The notes under the pieces: generated by a model
Told to the model about the DNA's origin: nothing
Databases searched by the model: none
Seen by the model: the letters and a program-made list of their open reading frames with translations, nothing else
Assembly: GCF_002843355.2 (NCBI RefSeq)
Contig: NZ_PJAI02000001.1
Span: 496,001-560,000 of the forward strand
DNA: 64,000 nt
Source: Colwellia echini
GTDB taxonomy: Bacteria > Pseudomonadota > Gammaproteobacteria > Enterobacterales > Alteromonadaceae
Reading direction: 5' to 3'
Shown: positions 16,426-26,488 of the stretch, piece by piece
Position numbering within the stretch: position 1 is the stretch's first letter
Layout: each line of letters starts with the position of its first letter
Position numbers and translations under genes: made by a program

Positions 16426-17139
16426 ATGCTAGATAAATTTATCACACCGGTTATAAAACCATTGCTAACACCCGTCGTCGCCTTGTTGCATAAACGTGGC
16501 GTAACCGCAGATCAAATAACTTTTTATGGTTTTTTAGTTGGCTTGTTAGCTGTGCCATTTTTAGCCTTTCAATTTTGGTATTGGGCACTTGCGACAATTG
16601 TCGCGAATCGTATTTTAGATGGTTTAGATGGCGCACTTGCTCGTTATGCTAAGCAAAGCTCAAGTGCCGGTGGTTTTTTAGATATTACCCTCGACTTTTT
16701 ATTTTATGCGGCTATTCCGCTCGGCTTTATTTTGGCTAACCCAGAACAAAATGCTATTGCTGGCGCTGTGTTGTTAGCGACTTTTATAGGTACAGGTTCA
16801 AGTTTTCTCGCTTTTGCCATTGCCGCTGAAAAATTTAAAATTGATAAACCGCAATTTAAATACAAAAGTTTTTACTATTTAAACGGCCTAACTGAAGGCA
16901 CTGAAACAATCGCCTTGTTTATCGCTTTTTGTCTTTGGCCGGAGCACTTTGCATTACTGGCTTATCTATTCGCTAGCGCCTGTGCGATTACTATTTTCAC
17001 CCGCATACATGGCGGCTATCACACCCTGAAACAACAAGAAGTTAATATGGCAGATACCGTTAATGAAACAAAACTTGATGTTGGTGAAGTAAGTGCTAAA
17101 AATCGTTCTGTAAACAGTGATGCGGTAAATCATGACTAA
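16426..17139 (+). CDS. ynjF: CDP-alcohol phosphatidyltransferase, YnjF-like
   Basis: This 237-residue membrane enzyme carries the family active-site pattern DGxxDGxxAR...G...D...D: DGLDGALARYAKQ then GGFLDITLDF (residues about 65-91). The family swaps CMP of a CDP-alcohol for another alcohol to make phospholipids. About six transmembrane helices follow the pattern of the family, and the last 35 residues are a polar tail. It follows ynjD by 86 nt, the same partnership as in the E. coli ynj locus. The real acceptor and donor lipids are not known. Confidence 0.87.
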   Translation: MLDKFITPVIKPLLTPVVALLHKRGVTADQITFYGFLVGLLAVPFLAFQFWYWALATIVANRILDGLDGALARYAKQSSSAGGFLDITLDFLFYAAIPLGFILANPEQNAIAGAVLLATFIGTGSSFLAFAIAAEKFKIDKPQFKYKSFYYLNGLTEGTETIALFIAFCLWPEHFALLAYLFASACAITIFTRIHGGYHTLKQQEVNMADTVNETKLDVGEVSAKNRSVNSDAVNHD

Positions 17140-17920
17140 TGAAATAGGGTGGCGACTTGGTTTCTTCTTTAGCATTTTAGTGATTATGATGTTAATTGAA
17201 GCAATTTTACCTGCGCGTAAATCACCCATTAAATCGTCTAAACGTTGGCTGGCAAATTTTGGTCTAGTATTCGCGTCATCAGTTGTTGCTCGGTTAACTG
17301 TGCCTATCGGCCTTACCGCGGTAGCTGTTTATAACCAAGAGCACTCTATTGGATTGTTTAACTTAATAACTTTACCCAGCTTTGTTGTCATCATTGTTAG
17401 TTTACTCATTTTAGATATTTTGATTTATTGGCAACATAGGTTATTCCACAAAGTCCCTTTGCTTTGGCGTTTACACCGAGTACATCATGCCGATGCTCAT
17501 GTAGATACCAGTACCGGTTTACGTTTTCATCCCATTGAAATAGTACTAAGTATTGTTGTTAAACTTATTGCCGTTAGTGCGTTAGGCATTCCCGCTATTG
17601 CTGTATTGATATTTGAAATTACACTTAATGGCTTAGCCTTATTTAATCATGCCAATATTCGTCTACCTCAGGTAATAGAAAAGCCGTTACGGTTAATATT
17701 AATGACGCAAATTCTGCATCGTATTCACCATAGTCAACGCGTTAGTGAAACTAACTCAAATTATGGTTTTAGTGTTATTTGGTGGGATAAGTTGTTTGGT
17801 AGTTATAAAGATAGTGCGATTAAAAGTGATAGCGATCTTGATATTGGCTTAGTTGAATTTCCAAACGCTAAGCAAAATAGCTCACTGTTATCATTATTAA
17901 TAATGCCGTTTAAAAAATAG
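17132..17920 (+). CDS. sterol desaturase / fatty acid hydroxylase family protein
   Basis: A 262-residue integral membrane di-iron enzyme. The histidine clusters are visible: HRLFH (residues about 106-110), HRVHHAD (about 118-124) and HRIHHSQR (about 201-208), with four to five membrane segments. The superfamily hydroxylates or desaturates lipid chains with oxygen. The gene overlaps the phosphatidyltransferase by 8 nt, so the two are probably co-translated and may act on the same lipid. It closes the co-directional run. Confidence 0.88.
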   Translation: MTNEIGWRLGFFFSILVIMMLIEAILPARKSPIKSSKRWLANFGLVFASSVVARLTVPIGLTAVAVYNQEHSIGLFNLITLPSFVVIIVSLLILDILIYWQHRLFHKVPLLWRLHRVHHADAHVDTSTGLRFHPIEIVLSIVVKLIAVSALGIPAIAVLIFEITLNGLALFNHANIRLPQVIEKPLRLILMTQILHRIHHSQRVSETNSNYGFSVIWWDKLFGSYKDSAIKSDSDLDIGLVEFPNAKQNSSLLSLLIMPFKK

Positions 17921-17975
17921 TGAGTGCTTTTACTATCAGTACAGCTTAATACTTGGCTTATTTTGAGTGGAAACA

Positions 17976-18023
17976 GCGTTATCTATTTGTAGTTAGCAGT
18001 AACGTGAAATAAATAGATAACGC
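17976..18023. terminator. inverted repeat between convergent operons
   Basis: A perfect 13-bp inverted repeat GCGTTATCTATTT / AAATAGATAACGC with a 22-nt loop lies between the hydroxylase stop and the DUF1552 stop. It can fold in either transcript and is a candidate bidirectional terminator, although T-runs are weak. Confidence 0.6.
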
Positions 18024-18032
18024 CGAATAAAA

Positions 18033-19367
18033 TTACACTAAAACGCCGTTTACTCCGCCGAAGCTATTACCATAGCTGCTCCAACCTAAGCCGAAAGCAT
18101 TGGCGATATCTAGATACAAATTAGACATACCTGCATTGTTAGCATCCGTTGCCATGCCTATGTTAATCGCATTACCTGCACCACCAGCTAAATAAATACC
18201 TGGATTTTCAAGTTGGTGATTACCTCCGCCAACTTCAGACATTACTAATATCAAGGTATTATCGAGCAAGGTTCCACCGTAAGCACTGTCAGGCCGAGAG
18301 GCTAATTGGTCCATTAAATAAGCGACCATCATGTTGTACCAACGCGTTTGTGAATCGAACAAGTTTGATTCGTTGTGCGAACTTACATGAGAGCGTGTTT
18401 CGTTCCAGTTAAGTCTTTCGCCACTCCCGTATTCACCCATGTAAGGGCGAATACTCTCGAAATTCACTTTTAATGCTTCATCTTGCGCGGCCATAAATTG
18501 AAAACTTGCGGTGCGAGTTATATCGGCTTGAAAGCCCATTGCAATATTGCGCATTTGCGCTTTTGCAACTTCTTCTGCTTCATCATTTATGCCGCTCATG
18601 CCGACATTAGGGCGGTAAAATCCTGAGCCATCACCTATATCGAGCGAGCTATTTAATACTTTTTGGTAATAATTTAAAGATTCCTCATGGGTAAGTAACT
18701 TACCTTGTTGCTGAACATTTAACATATTGCCTTGCAGTAAATCTAGATTTTCATGCAGTGATTCAAGTACGCGTTTACGACGTAAATCATCAGGAGATGC
18801 TTCACTTTGATTAGCATTATTAACGACGTCTGCTAACAAGTTATCGTAAATCATTTGTGGGTTGTCGGGCACATCAATCTTATTGCGGTTGATGTCAGTA
18901 AATGGCATATATTCAGAGCCTTGTGCTTTGCTAGACCAAACCCCAACATGTAGATTATTTGTGGTATTACCACCAAGTTGAGCGCCTATTTCGGCATCAA
19001 AGGTAGGGGCACCTACTTGCCCACCAGAAAAAACCCCCTGACACGCAGCCGGATGGGCAGATACTCCACCATGACCCGCAAAGGTTAAGTTCTTAATGGG
19101 CAGAATCTTATCTATATGTCTTTCTAACGGCTCTAGAGGGCTGCTAGCTAAGCTGCCAGAGCCTAAGCCTCCAATATCATAACTATGCCATTTATCACGA
19201 ACACAACCATTAGGGTAATACACCATGATAAACCGTCTAGCTTCACCCGCCGCAGCGAACACTTTAGGTGAGAAAGCAAATTGACTAGCAAAGGCGGTAG
19301 TTAATCCAGCTTTAGCAAGCGTGCGAAGAAAGTCGCGGCGTTGCATTTTATTTTTTAAAAAAGTCAT
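18033..19367 (-). CDS. DUF1552 secreted protein
   Basis: A 444-residue protein with a twin-arginine-like export signal (MQRRDFLRTLAKAGLTTAFA), then a DUF1552 domain: YYPNGC, a HGG/AHPAACQ region, and the terminal IYLAGG. DUF1552 proteins are usually encoded beside DUF1592-type multi-haem proteins, as here: the large gene lies 11 nt upstream. Function is unknown. The alkaline-phosphatase-like layout suggests a metal-dependent hydrolase (inference). The frame opens at GTG 19379, but ATG 19367 has GGAG at good spacing and is chosen. Confidence 0.83.
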   Translation of the reverse strand: MTFLKNKMQRRDFLRTLAKAGLTTAFASQFAFSPKVFAAAGEARRFIMVYYPNGCVRDKWHSYDIGGLGSGSLASSPLEPLERHIDKILPIKNLTFAGHGGVSAHPAACQGVFSGGQVGAPTFDAEIGAQLGGNTTNNLHVGVWSSKAQGSEYMPFTDINRNKIDVPDNPQMIYDNLLADVVNNANQSEASPDDLRRKRVLESLHENLDLLQGNMLNVQQQGKLLTHEESLNYYQKVLNSSLDIGDGSGFYRPNVGMSGINDEAEEVAKAQMRNIAMGFQADITRTASFQFMAAQDEALKVNFESIRPYMGEYGSGERLNWNETRSHVSSHNESNLFDSQTRWYNMMVAYLMDQLASRPDSAYGGTLLDNTLILVMSEVGGGNHQLENPGIYLAGGAGNAINIGMATDANNAGMSNLYLDIANAFGLGWSSYGNSFGGVNGVLV

Positions 19368-19378
19368 TTTTTGCTCCA

Positions 19379-22300
19379 CTATTTACGCAAGGTATAGTTT
19401 TTGGTTTGGGTAAACTGGATCATCAGATCAAGCATGCTTGTATTTGTGCCACCTTTAAATATTTGACCAAATACCTGAACAGTACAGTTATCGTCATTTG
19501 TCTCACGTTGACCCCGCATATAGCGATACCATTGGCGAGCATAACAAGCTTTACCATGTGCGCTGTCTGCTACAAGTTGTGCTAATTCATCTAAACCTTG
19601 ATATGGAACTACCGGATCGCTAGCTGATAAAAAGGTTTCAGCCGAATATAAACTACCAATATAGCCAGCCGAATTAATGACCTTCACTTGGCCGTCATCT
19701 GTAGTTTCAGAGGTGGTAAATAAGCCAACCTCATTGTAGTTTTCAAGGCCAAAACCTATACCATCAATATATTGGTGGCATGATTCACAACCGTCTTGTA
19801 AATGGGCATTTTCAAAACGTTGGCGAACTGTTAAGGTTGGATCTTCTTGTGGTTTTAATATTGCGCCAATAGGTGGTGGCGGGAAGTCTTGACACATAAG
19901 ATTACGGCGTACAAATAACCCACGTTTAACTGGATGAGTTTTTTCTGAGGCCGACTGTAAGGTTAAAATACCAGCATGACCTAATATTCCACGACGTTCA
20001 CCGTTACCATTCTCCTCACTGTAGCTAACTTTTTGCCAGTTACTACCACCCGGCCACTCTAAACCATAATGCGTAGCAAGTTGTTGAGTCATAAAGCTAT
20101 AATCGGCGGTTAATAAATCATTGTATTGACCTCCTTCAAATACAGTTCGGCGAACAAATTCTATAGTTTCTTGTTTCATGTCAGCTTTTAAACTTTCGCT
20201 AAGTCCAGGTGTTTTAATCTCTTTATCAAGATCTAACCAACCTGAAATAAAGCGTTCAAAAGCACTTTTAGCTTTAGGATCTTGCAGCATATTACTAACT
20301 GTTGATGCAATTTGTGCTGGCATACTTAATTCTCCAGCGTCAGCTTTGGCCATTAAATTAGCATCTGGGGTAGTTGCCCAGTAGGTATAAGACAACATGG
20401 TTGCTACTTCGTAATCAGTTAATTCATAATAACCAGAGCCATTTGCTTCTCCAACTTCTGAGCGGTAGAGCATAGCCGGTGCTGATAAAATCGCTGACAA
20501 CACACCTATATCACCATGTTCTGTATATACTGCGTTTAAGTCGGTTACTTCAGCTTGGGTTAGTGGTCGGCGGAATGCTCGCTTACCAAAACTATTAATA
20601 AAACAGTTTATGTCGCTACAACCTGAGGTTAAGTCATAAATATTATTAACCATGTTCGCAGCAGCTTCAGCAGCAACAACGTAGCCTTTTGCGTAATCAT
20701 TAGTGAATAAGGCATTCGCATTAGTTTTAAAACCGTTGACGGGAATATCTGCAGGAATACGACCTGAGGTTACATCAACAGTGTTAGCCAAGCCTAAGAG
20801 GTCGCGTATTGTGTTGTTGTACTCTAAGGTTGATAACAAACGGTAGCTTCGATCTTGTGGGATCAAATCATTTAAGTCGGTTGCATTACACATGTTTGAT
20901 GGGGCAGAGTAAGCTCCAGCTAAAATCATATCAGCTGTTGACGAGGCACAATCTCCAGTACAAGCTGCGGCATTACCAATAGGCATGTTGTTTTCGATGT
21001 AATTAGTTAACTGACTTAAACTGTAGTTATTGGCAACGTTAAGTAACGATGTGCCGCTGTCGCCTTCAGTCCCATGACAGCCGGTACAGCCTTTATCAAC
21101 AAAGAAAGTTCGCCCTTGAATATACGGATCATTCACTGAGTCAAAAACAGCCAGTAAGGTATATGAAAAAGCATCCCCGATTACTAACTGTGTATTTGCT
21201 TGGCTTGGGTCAACGAGGTAAGCCATGCCTGAGCCTTCCCAGCCAGAAAACTCTAAACCAGTGCCAGCAGAGTCTGCATTGATATCAACAACCGTGCCGC
21301 GAGTAAAAAGCTTGCCTGATAAGTTATTACTGCCATTTAAATAAACTGAACCATTACCTACTTGAACTTGGCCACCTGTTTCTACACCATTGCCAATAGG
21401 CGATGCAGTTAACCAGCCATTGTCGTACCAGCTTGGATTTGTAAGATTAACGGTTAGGTTTTCAGTTTGATTGGCTTCATTATTACTAAAGATGATATTC
21501 ACATTACCATCACTGTTTGCCCAAGTAGCCGGTAAGCTAAAGCGTAACCATGTTCCACCAAATTCAGTGGCTATTTCGGTTAAGTCAGTACCTGGCCAAG
21601 CCGCTGAACGCTCAGTTTCTGTGCCATTTTCATTAGTCCATATATAAACAGTAGGCGTGTCCCAATTACTTGGCACATTAAAGTAAGCATATTGTCCTTC
21701 TCCTGTATTTGTAACGCTCAGGTTGGCTGTTTGTCCCTGGTAATTAATTGTTATGGTCGCAGTACCAGCAGTATTGCCCGCGGTAAGTAAGCCACTTGAA
21801 TTAACGTTAATAATCGATGTATCACTTGAAGTCCAACTTGCGCCTAAGGTAATGCCTTGAGTTACATCACCGCTATGAGCTAGAGCAACTAATTGCGTTG
21901 TTTCTCTTGCAATAAGATTAGGTAGTTCTGCACTGATCAGCTCAATACTATCAATAGGACCACTTTCTTGTGTTGTTGCATTAGCGGTAACAGCAGCGCT
22001 ATTTGCGTTAATACCTGTCGCAATGAGTTGGTAGTAGTAAGCGGTGCTAACATCTAAGCCAGTATCTATAAAGGTATCGCTGTTTTCATTGAGTGTTATT
22101 AAAGGCGTAAATGGGCCTGAACTATTTGCGGAACGTTGCAATTCATAGCTTTGCTCATCAATAGCAATATCATTCCAAGTTAAGGTAATAGAGTTGGCAC
22201 TGGTTGCTGTTGCACTAAAACCAGTCGGTTGAGCTGGCGCACCGACAACGGTTACATCGATACTACCAACTTGACCGTTGTGACTAGCCCAAACAGTGGT

Positions 22301-25300
22301 AATGCCAGTGTTACCTGCAATAGTGTTTACGGTTGCGCTAGTGCCTATTGGGTCAATAACGCTAGTATCACTTGATACCCATTCAACACCGCTGCTAGGT
22401 ATGGTTTCAAAACCATTATCATATAAACCAAAGGTAGATAAAGTCACTGGGCTGTTAGGAACAATAGTGGTTTCTTTAACTGTTACCATCATGCCCGTTT
22501 GTGTTGCACTTTGTCCGTCAATCCAAGCAGCAATTAATTCATCAGCTAGTGGGTTGGTTAATACACTGCCTTTAGGCATACGATTGGCATCATCCGTTTG
22601 ATAGATATGAATAAGACTTGCGGCATGATCAAATGGCAACATGCGATAAACCCCAGAACGTTGAATATTCATAATATCCATTTGGTTAACTGGTGTGTCG
22701 TAGTTTAAATCCATTAAGCTACCATCATGACAATGCGCACAGTTAGTTGATAAATAAGCGCGGGCTCGGTTATCAATATTTGCATTTGTGTCTTCAGGGT
22801 CTGGGTAGGCCGTTAAGCTATTAGCGCCTGCGATAGTGTTATTGAATAAACCAAGTTGATTAAATAAATCAATTTGGTTACTGACCACACCTTGGTAATC
22901 TAGATCACGGTTTAGCTGTGGGGTAGTTACACCTAATGGTTCTTTACTACCGGTACCTAAATGACATGAAGTACATTCTGCTCCTGAGCGTACTTGACGA
23001 TTAATGTTGGTCACAGCGCCATTGTAATATTGCGCAACAGTTTCGTTAAATGATTCCGTTACTAAATCAGCGTCGGTTCCTTGAGCATTCCAACGGTAGT
23101 TAGCTGATGCCCAATTCCCTGAAGCTTGTTTAAATAATACCGAGGTTTCGAATGGAGTCGTATTACTTGCGCTGATAGGTAAAGACAAGTGCTTAACTAA
23201 CACACTACCTACGGGTAAGTTCCATAGTTCGTCTTCGTTAAATTCGATATTGCTTTCATTAGGAATGGCAACAAAATGACGTGCTTTTAAGCCATCAAAC
23301 CAACCGTCAGAGTTAACATCGTATTCGATAACACCATGAACAGGCGTTTGCGTACTTAAATCAGCAAAAATACCTGTACTTGATAGTTTGGCTGGAATAA
23401 CTGCAGCTTGAGCTTGGCTGTCAATCATCCGATAAAGAATAGATAAGCCGCCATATTCGACGCCGTGCGAAGTAACAAACACTTCTTCACCACTCATATC
23501 GGTACCAAATGATGAAATGTTACTTGGAAATGCATCACTCACTAATTGGTCAGTATTACCCTCAACAGCAGACCAAATCTTTTTACTAACATAATCGCCG
23601 TAAATAAAGTGCCCTGTTAGTGCAGGCAATGTTGTGCCGCGATAAACGAAGCCACCGATAATAGATACCGAGCCGGTATCATGCGTATAACCACCTACAG
23701 GGGCAATTAAATCACCACTACAGTTACGAGTATTGTTTGGATCGCCACCATCATTACCTCGATGAGTATTACCTTCACATATTGGCCAGCCATAGTTTCC
23801 GCCTGGCTGAATAATATTAACTTCTTCGAAACCTGCTTGACCTACTTCGGTTTGCCATAACGTATAGGGAGCTTGATGATCAAAACTAAAACGCCACGGG
23901 TTACGATGTCCATATGACCAAATTTCATCACGTACTCCCTCATCATTTACAAAAGGGTTGTCAGCTGGAATATCGTAATATTTACCGTCAACATTAATTG
24001 TTTCTCGCATAATTAAACGGATAATACTGCCTAGTAAACTTGTTGTTTCTTGTGCGCTATTATTGGTTCTTGGATCAGGTTGCGTTGGTGTTATTGCCGT
24101 ATCTCCGTATGCACCATCACCAATACTCATGTAAAATTCACCTGTTACAGGGTGAAATTGCATCATGCTGCCTTTATGATCTGGGCCTGGTTGAGGGATA
24201 CGCAAAACTTCAACGCGTGATTCAGCTACTGTCGGGTTAGCAGCATCATTTAAAGTGATGCGCTCTAATACGCCATCACCGAAAACGCCGTTGTCACTTT
24301 CGTTGTCGTTATCGCCTTCAATGTAGTAAATGTACGCGAAACGATTGGTGGAAAAATCAGGGTGAAAAGCAATAGAAAGTAAACCTTGCTCATGATAATC
24401 ACGTACTTCGTCGCTGATATCTAATAAGGTATTAACTTGTGCTTGTGTAACGTTTGGATCGTTAGGGAAAACGAAAACTTTACCCGATTTATCAACGATA
24501 TAAATTAAATCGTTTAATCCGTCATTGGTAACCATCACTGGTGAAATAAAGCTTCCATCTAATGCTGGAAATGCTGATTCGTATTCATAACTACTTGATG
24601 AAACACTACCTAACAGTGGAAAATTAAGTGGTGCAGCAAGCTGTTGGCGCTCAGGTATACCTTGTGTTGCATTGACAACAGTTAAAGTGAACTCATCTTC
24701 GCTACCATCAGCAAGTGTTAAGGTTACAACAAAGGTACCAACGGTTGATAATGTTGGTGTAACGACACTAGTGCCAGTTAATTCGCCTGACCAAGCAGGG
24801 CTTTGCCAAGTGGCATTTTCAGTAGATGTAGCAGAGGCTACTGCGGTTAAGGCTATTTTGGTATTGATGTTAACTGTACGATCACCACCTGCATTAGCAT
24901 TACTCACTGTTGTTTGCGGAATACCACAAGCGGTTACTGTCATCCACACGCCATTGTTGTAACACAGTTGCTCACCTGAAAAGTTTAAATCAGCTGTTTG
25001 ATTGGCGCCATTATTGGTAAAAATAACATTTCCGCTTACAACGTTTTCATCAATTTCAACAAACCATGCATTTAGGCCGCCAAAGTCGGTAAGACCTTCG
25101 CCAGGCCATTGACTATCAGGCACAGTATTTTCAGGCGTAGTATTTTCAGATAGTATATCCCAAAGGTAAGCTGTAGGAGTATTCCAGCCATTATCATTAA
25201 TATAATAAACCGCTTTGCCTGTTGGGTATTTATACGTAGGCGCTTCTATTACCGTAACGGTTACAGTATCTTGTGCAGGTTCATTGTCGTTATCAGTAAC

Positions 25301-26479
25301 TGTTAAAGTGACAACATAAGTACCAACCGTATTATAAACTTGGCTGGCGGTTACACCTGTTAAACCATTACTCCAGCTATAGCTAGTAATGCTGCCATCG
25401 ACATCGGCTGATGCGTTACCATTAAAGTTAGCTGTTTGCCCTACAGAAATAGTGAAGTCGTTGCCAGCATTGGCTGTTGGCGCAATGTTAGTTGCTTGTT
25501 CAATAGTAAATCCACAAGCGGTTAAGCTAGTCCATGCATTATTTTTATAGCACGAATTTGGCGGAGTAACGACTAGGTCATTAGTTTGACCATTACCATT
25601 GTTATTAAAAATAATATTTGCAGAGGTAAATTCAGTGGTAAGTTCAGCAGCAGGATCATAACAATAGTAATTGCTCTGTTGACCCGTCATTTGCTCCATT
25701 ATCTGCCCCGGCCAATCGTAATTTTCGATGGCGCCTACAGGGTTAGAATTCCACAGGTAAAGTGTTGGTGTTTGGTAATTAGCTGTATTGTCGTAACAAA
25801 GGGTGGTTGCGGTAACCGTTGCAGCATTTGCGTTGGTAACATTGACTGTAATGGTATCGGTGTTGGTTGCACCTTGGTCGTCAGTTACAGTTAAAGTGAC
25901 AACATAACTACCCGCAGTGTTGTACACCATAGATGGACTTACGCCCGTTAATTGGTTGCTCCAACTAAAGCTAGATATTTGACCATCAGGATCGGATGAG
26001 CCACTGCCATCAAAAGTGACGGTTTGACCTTCAACGATATTTATATCAGTGCCTGCATTGGCAATAGGTTTTATGTTATCTGCAATCAAGCCACATTCGG
26101 TAAGTGATTTCCATTGGTTGTTTTGCCAACAGTTATTAGGACTTGCCATGAACAAGTTTGCTGTTTGTTGATTACCGGTATCACTAAAGATAACGTTAAT
26201 ACTATTGAGCTCAACAGCGGGATCATAACAATAAAAACCGCTTTCGCTGATCATGTTGAAACCGGGCCAATTTGTATTTTCAACTGCTCCCGTTGGTGCC
26301 GAACCCCACATGTGGAGAGTAGGAGTGTTATAGCTGTTAGGGTTATCAAAACAAATTGCCGTTGGATTAACTGCTGCCAAAATCGGTTGAGAAAATATAG
26401 CCACCGATATTATTGCTGGGGACAACAGAAAATACACTCGGGAGCTATCAAAACTCCTACTGAGGTTACTTGTGTGCAT
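19379..26479 (-). CDS. giant secreted modular protein: CBM-like/PKD/sugar dehydrogenase/multi-haem/DUF1592
   Basis: About 2366 residues. In order: export signal (about 1-35); a carbohydrate-binding module of starch-binding (CBM26-like) type, TPTLHMWG...WPG; PKD; second CBM-like; PKD; third CBM-like; Ig-like; a glucose/sorbosone-dehydrogenase propeller (about 615-1020, with GLLSIAFHPDF and SYGHRNPWRFSF); haem sites CTSCH (about 1170) and CAHCH (about 1250); Ig-like, fibronectin III and Ig-like modules; a fourth CBM-like unit (about 1600-1690); haem site CTGCH (about 1803); then DUF1587 (LEYNNTIRDLLGL), DUF1595, DUF1592, DUF1588 and DUF1585 with a further CESCH. It is probably an extracellular or periplasmic polymer-binding oxidoreductase. 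GTG 26488 and ATG 26485 are alternative starts; ATG 26479 is best spaced from AAGG. Confidence 0.85.
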   Translation of the reverse strand: MHTSNLSRSFDSSRVYFLLSPAIISVAIFSQPILAAVNPTAICFDNPNSYNTPTLHMWGSAPTGAVENTNWPGFNMISESGFYCYDPAVELNSINVIFSDTGNQQTANLFMASPNNCWQNNQWKSLTECGLIADNIKPIANAGTDINIVEGQTVTFDGSGSSDPDGQISSFSWSNQLTGVSPSMVYNTAGSYVVTLTVTDDQGATNTDTITVNVTNANAATVTATTLCYDNTANYQTPTLYLWNSNPVGAIENYDWPGQIMEQMTGQQSNYYCYDPAAELTTEFTSANIIFNNNGNGQTNDLVVTPPNSCYKNNAWTSLTACGFTIEQATNIAPTANAGNDFTISVGQTANFNGNASADVDGSITSYSWSNGLTGVTASQVYNTVGTYVVTLTVTDNDNEPAQDTVTVTVIEAPTYKYPTGKAVYYINDNGWNTPTAYLWDILSENTTPENTVPDSQWPGEGLTDFGGLNAWFVEIDENVVSGNVIFTNNGANQTADLNFSGEQLCYNNGVWMTVTACGIPQTTVSNANAGGDRTVNINTKIALTAVASATSTENATWQSPAWSGELTGTSVVTPTLSTVGTFVVTLTLADGSEDEFTLTVVNATQGIPERQQLAAPLNFPLLGSVSSSSYEYESAFPALDGSFISPVMVTNDGLNDLIYIVDKSGKVFVFPNDPNVTQAQVNTLLDISDEVRDYHEQGLLSIAFHPDFSTNRFAYIYYIEGDNDNESDNGVFGDGVLERITLNDAANPTVAESRVEVLRIPQPGPDHKGSMMQFHPVTGEFYMSIGDGAYGDTAITPTQPDPRTNNSAQETTSLLGSIIRLIMRETINVDGKYYDIPADNPFVNDEGVRDEIWSYGHRNPWRFSFDHQAPYTLWQTEVGQAGFEEVNIIQPGGNYGWPICEGNTHRGNDGGDPNNTRNCSGDLIAPVGGYTHDTGSVSIIGGFVYRGTTLPALTGHFIYGDYVSKKIWSAVEGNTDQLVSDAFPSNISSFGTDMSGEEVFVTSHGVEYGGLSILYRMIDSQAQAAVIPAKLSSTGIFADLSTQTPVHGVIEYDVNSDGWFDGLKARHFVAIPNESNIEFNEDELWNLPVGSVLVKHLSLPISASNTTPFETSVLFKQASGNWASANYRWNAQGTDADLVTESFNETVAQYYNGAVTNINRQVRSGAECTSCHLGTGSKEPLGVTTPQLNRDLDYQGVVSNQIDLFNQLGLFNNTIAGANSLTAYPDPEDTNANIDNRARAYLSTNCAHCHDGSLMDLNYDTPVNQMDIMNIQRSGVYRMLPFDHAASLIHIYQTDDANRMPKGSVLTNPLADELIAAWIDGQSATQTGMMVTVKETTIVPNSPVTLSTFGLYDNGFETIPSSGVEWVSSDTSVIDPIGTSATVNTIAGNTGITTVWASHNGQVGSIDVTVVGAPAQPTGFSATATSANSITLTWNDIAIDEQSYELQRSANSSGPFTPLITLNENSDTFIDTGLDVSTAYYYQLIATGINANSAAVTANATTQESGPIDSIELISAELPNLIARETTQLVALAHSGDVTQGITLGASWTSSDTSIINVNSSGLLTAGNTAGTATITINYQGQTANLSVTNTGEGQYAYFNVPSNWDTPTVYIWTNENGTETERSAAWPGTDLTEIATEFGGTWLRFSLPATWANSDGNVNIIFSNNEANQTENLTVNLTNPSWYDNGWLTASPIGNGVETGGQVQVGNGSVYLNGSNNLSGKLFTRGTVVDINADSAGTGLEFSGWEGSGMAYLVDPSQANTQLVIGDAFSYTLLAVFDSVNDPYIQGRTFFVDKGCTGCHGTEGDSGTSLLNVANNYSLSQLTNYIENNMPIGNAAACTGDCASSTADMILAGAYSAPSNMCNATDLNDLIPQDRSYRLLSTLEYNNTIRDLLGLANTVDVTSGRIPADIPVNGFKTNANALFTNDYAKGYVVAAEAAANMVNNIYDLTSGCSDINCFINSFGKRAFRRPLTQAEVTDLNAVYTEHGDIGVLSAILSAPAMLYRSEVGEANGSGYYELTDYEVATMLSYTYWATTPDANLMAKADAGELSMPAQIASTVSNMLQDPKAKSAFERFISGWLDLDKEIKTPGLSESLKADMKQETIEFVRRTVFEGGQYNDLLTADYSFMTQQLATHYGLEWPGGSNWQKVSYSEENGNGERRGILGHAGILTLQSASEKTHPVKRGLFVRRNLMCQDFPPPPIGAILKPQEDPTLTVRQRFENAHLQDGCESCHQYIDGIGFGLENYNEVGLFTTSETTDDGQVKVINSAGYIGSLYSAETFLSASDPVVPYQGLDELAQLVADSAHGKACYARQWYRYMRGQRETNDDNCTVQVFGQIFKGGTNTSMLDLMIQFTQTKNYTLRK

Positions 26480-26488
26480 GCTCATCAC

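Noticed and set aside
22296-22601. 101-codon frame antisense to the giant secreted protein
   Set aside because: The opposite strand encodes recognisable Ig-like and linker regions without interruption. The Val/Ser/Thr-rich antisense peptide is a shadow, like the other plus-strand frames between 20178 and 26551.
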